Assembly (NCBI RefSeq): GCF_000196655.1
Contig: NC_014253.1
Location: 1,443,423 to 1,507,422, forward strand
DNA: 64,000 bases
Source: Methanohalobium evestigatum Z-7303
GTDB lineage: Archaea > Halobacteriota > Methanosarcinia > Methanosarcinales > Methanosarcinaceae
Direction: 5' to 3'
The notes under the pieces are model-generated. The model had not been told where the DNA came from and did not search any database. It was given only the letters and a program-made list of their open reading frames with translations. Of this stretch, positions 62,077 through 64,000 are shown piece after piece. The stretch's first letter is position 1. Every line of letters begins with the position of its first letter. The translations under genes and the position numbers were made by a program.

Positions 62077-62994
62077 TTATAGTGTTATATCCTGTCTCAT
62101 GAACATGATGAAAGATGCGAACAGGAGAATAATCGGTATTATCAGTATGGCTGTAATATCGGTCCAGAACGTGTTGAACCACTGGGCAAGTGTAAATTGT
62201 GCATCAAGAATTCCATCTATCTCATATTGAACTCCTACTCCCAAGAAACTCATATCTGCTGTACCCTGAGTTATTTTACTGTAGTAGTGAAGGGGTGAAA
62301 TCATAATCAGTTCAGAAGCCTTCAGATCGATGCCAGCCTTTGTCAATAGGTCAGAGAGTGTTTCCATAATCGAACCTGTAAATATACAGGTCAAAATCCA
62401 AATAGCAACATTGTAAATAAGCGAATTTGTAGCTTCATACACTACTGTGGATATCAGAACAGCAATACCGGCATAGATAAGAGCATAAAACAGTGTGAAA
62501 ACGGAAAACAATGCAATCCTTGTGATTTCCATTAAACTGACCTGGATACCCAGCATAGCAATCAATGTCCCGGACGATATAACAACTGTAGACATAATTA
62601 CAAATGCAATCACGCCTGTTATTCCCAGTAATTTGCCTGCGATTATATTATCCCTAAAAACTGGATGAGTCAGTAAAACGTTCAAAGACCCTGATTTTCT
62701 TTCCTTTATCACTGTATTGAATCCCAGTGCAATACCTATCAGTGGGATGAACCAGCCAACCTGTTCAATTAATCCTCCGAATACGGATAACAATATGAAA
62801 TCTTCATACAGGCCATACTTCAGGCTAGTGTCCAGTATAACACTCCGATATGAAAATGTGAAAATGATTAGCAAGTAAGTTGCAGTCAGTAACAGAAACA
62901 TGGAATTTGTGACGTTGTCTGCAAACTCTTTCTGTGCAACAAAGAGTATATTTCTTAGACCTATTCCTTTATTGTCTCCAGATTCGCTGTTCAT
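62077..62994 (-). CDS. NosY-like ABC-2 permease 1, cluster C
   Basis: 305 residues from the ATG at 62994 (MNSESGDNKGIG), equivalent to the cluster A start; an ATG at 63006 would add four and overlap the upstream gene. Two outside loops differ from cluster A: SVILDTSLKYGLYEDFILLSV after span 1 (three residues longer) and KITQGTADMSFLGVGVQYEID before the last span. The remainder is nearly identical. Confidence 0.9.
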   Translation of the reverse strand: MNSESGDNKGIGLRNILFVAQKEFADNVTNSMFLLLTATYLLIIFTFSYRSVILDTSLKYGLYEDFILLSVFGGLIEQVGWFIPLIGIALGFNTVIKERKSGSLNVLLTHPVFRDNIIAGKLLGITGVIAFVIMSTVVISSGTLIAMLGIQVSLMEITRIALFSVFTLFYALIYAGIAVLISTVVYEATNSLIYNVAIWILTCIFTGSIMETLSDLLTKAGIDLKASELIMISPLHYYSKITQGTADMSFLGVGVQYEIDGILDAQFTLAQWFNTFWTDITAILIIPIILLFASFIMFMRQDITL

Positions 62995-62995
62995 A

Positions 62996-63925
62996 TCATT
63001 CCCCATTTATATCCTGACGTAAAAAACTGATATACGACATTATAAGCAAAATCAAGGGCGTGACAGTAAGAACCAGTATATTTTCCCAGTACTCTTCCAA
63101 CCACTGGATAAGTGTATAGCGGTTATCAAACAATTTAAGAGTATTTTTTACAATTTTACCTCTTGAAACACCACCCGTTGTTAAACCCGGTTGATCTTGA
63201 ACAGGCTTTGCATAATGGTAAACCGGTGATAATTTCGTCAATTGTTCATTAAGGTCCAATACTTCATCATTATTATTCAGGTACATCGGTGATTGACCGG
63301 TGACAGCACTTGCTATCATCACTACAATGGCGCTGTATATCACACATAGTACAAGCCATGTACAGATGCCGTAAATCAAAGATTTGATTTCACTGTTTAC
63401 AGATGTAGATATGAATATACCAAGTGCCAGGAAAATTGACATGTAGAGATACGTAAGAATCGCGAATATCAGTGTCCTCTCCAGTTCAAACCAGCCCACT
63501 TTCATTCCTGAAATTATAATATTCGTTCCTACCGAGGATACAACCGATATGAATACCACAAATAACAGTGTAATCATCGCACCTGATATCTTTCCTGTGA
63601 TAATGTTGTCCCTGTATACCGGGTGGGTCAGAAAGATGTTCAACGACGCAGATTTTTTTTCTTTAACAACACTGTCAAATCCAAGTGCAAATCCCAACAA
63701 CGGCAGGAAGATTGCTATAGTTTGTGTGACAGTTAGAAATCCTGCTAAAAATGAGAAGTTACTAACATTGATTACAGAGTTTACAGAGTTATAACTGGAT
63801 GAGAAAACAACCAGTGTGAACACAATGACCATCAGGATAAACCTTGGGCTCCACAGGTTATCTGCAAATTCTTTCTGTGCAATAACAAATGTATTTTTCA
63901 GATTTTGCACCATCATACCACTCAA
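62996..63925 (-). CDS. NosY-like ABC-2 permease 2, cluster C
   Basis: 309 residues, three longer than the cluster A copy because of a short duplication in the first outside loop (YNSVNSVINVSNFSFLAG). Other changes: SPMYLNNND for SPFDLNNND and GLTTGGVSRG for GLSWGGVSRG. Spans and cytoplasmic loops are conserved. Confidence 0.9.
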   Translation of the reverse strand: MSGMMVQNLKNTFVIAQKEFADNLWSPRFILMVIVFTLVVFSSSYNSVNSVINVSNFSFLAGFLTVTQTIAIFLPLLGFALGFDSVVKEKKSASLNIFLTHPVYRDNIITGKISGAMITLLFVVFISVVSSVGTNIIISGMKVGWFELERTLIFAILTYLYMSIFLALGIFISTSVNSEIKSLIYGICTWLVLCVIYSAIVVMIASAVTGQSPMYLNNNDEVLDLNEQLTKLSPVYHYAKPVQDQPGLTTGGVSRGKIVKNTLKLFDNRYTLIQWLEEYWENILVLTVTPLILLIMSYISFLRQDINGE

Positions 63926-63932
63926 AATAAAG

Positions 63933-64000
63933 TTATTTTTTGAACTTCAGGTAGCCATAAAATGCTAAGAAGGTCAATCCCACAAGTACCACTATAAACA
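63933..64000 (-). CDS. TolB-like propeller, cluster C, C-terminal end only (partial)
   Basis: The last ~21 codons before the window edge encode the membrane anchor and KFKK tail, identical to the end of the cluster A propeller (46414 on). The gene continues beyond the window, so cluster C probably has the same five-gene operon as A. Confidence 0.85.
   Translation of the reverse strand, partial: FIVVLVGLTFLAFYGYLKFKK

Overview
The window looks like the chromosome of a methylotrophic, probably halophilic methanogen of the order Methanosarcinales, perhaps a Methanohalobium- or Methanosalsum-like organism. The evidence is AT-rich DNA, a monomethylamine-methyltransferase (MtmB) family protein, HdrB and HdrC heterodisulfide reductase-type subunits, an F420:NADP oxidoreductase, an archaeal three-piece glutamate synthase, TATA-type promoters, an archaeal type IV pilin and Methanosarcina-type surface protein families (UPF0228, NEW3, TolB-like propellers). 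The genus is inference; no rRNA gene is present.

Layout. 1-5 kb: end of carB, argG, a polyprenol-kinase-like membrane protein and a cation P-type ATPase. 5-9 kb: a minus-strand fumC-frdA-frdB operon. 9-16.5 kb: a tnpB-only element, a PAS histidine kinase, an Fe-S APS reductase, a degenerate PTH2-like protein and a second tnpB element whose right end lies inside a citrate synthase gene that has lost its 5' part. 17-31.6 kb: aconitase, a pilin with an 8-bp tandem repeat, an M20 amidohydrolase, GNAT proteins, a GH15 glucoamylase-like gene without a visible start codon, tRNA-Arg(CCU), an MtmB homologue with Met in place of pyrrolysine, and an iron-type ABC importer with a DtxR regulator. 31.6-38.8 kb: npdG-hdrC-hdrB, an IscB element with a probable omega RNA, and the glutamate synthase operon. 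56-58 kb: glutamine synthetase plus a GNAT gene.

The most unusual region is 38.8-64 kb. It holds three related cell-surface/export clusters. A (39.3-48.3 kb) and C (58.5-64 kb) are near-identical duplicates, each with a secreted protein, ABC ATPase, NEW3-domain protein, two NosY-like permeases and a TolB-like propeller. B (48.5-54.8 kb) has a secreted metzincin-like protease, two permeases and a propeller but no ATPase. The differences between A and C concentrate in the C-terminal half of the secreted protein and in permease loops predicted to face outside. Six promoters in the region share one upstream box, three units carry a leader with compensatory base changes in its stems, and a membrane-anchored two-wHTH regulator sits inside the region. 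Several genes of A and B are broken by homopolymer frameshifts or an in-frame stop, whereas the copies visible in C are intact.

Nitrogen assimilation frames this region. The promoters of the glutamate synthase operon and of glnA share a GGTTACCGGTTACC-type element about 25 bp downstream of TATA, and both are preceded by the same AT-rich repeat block.
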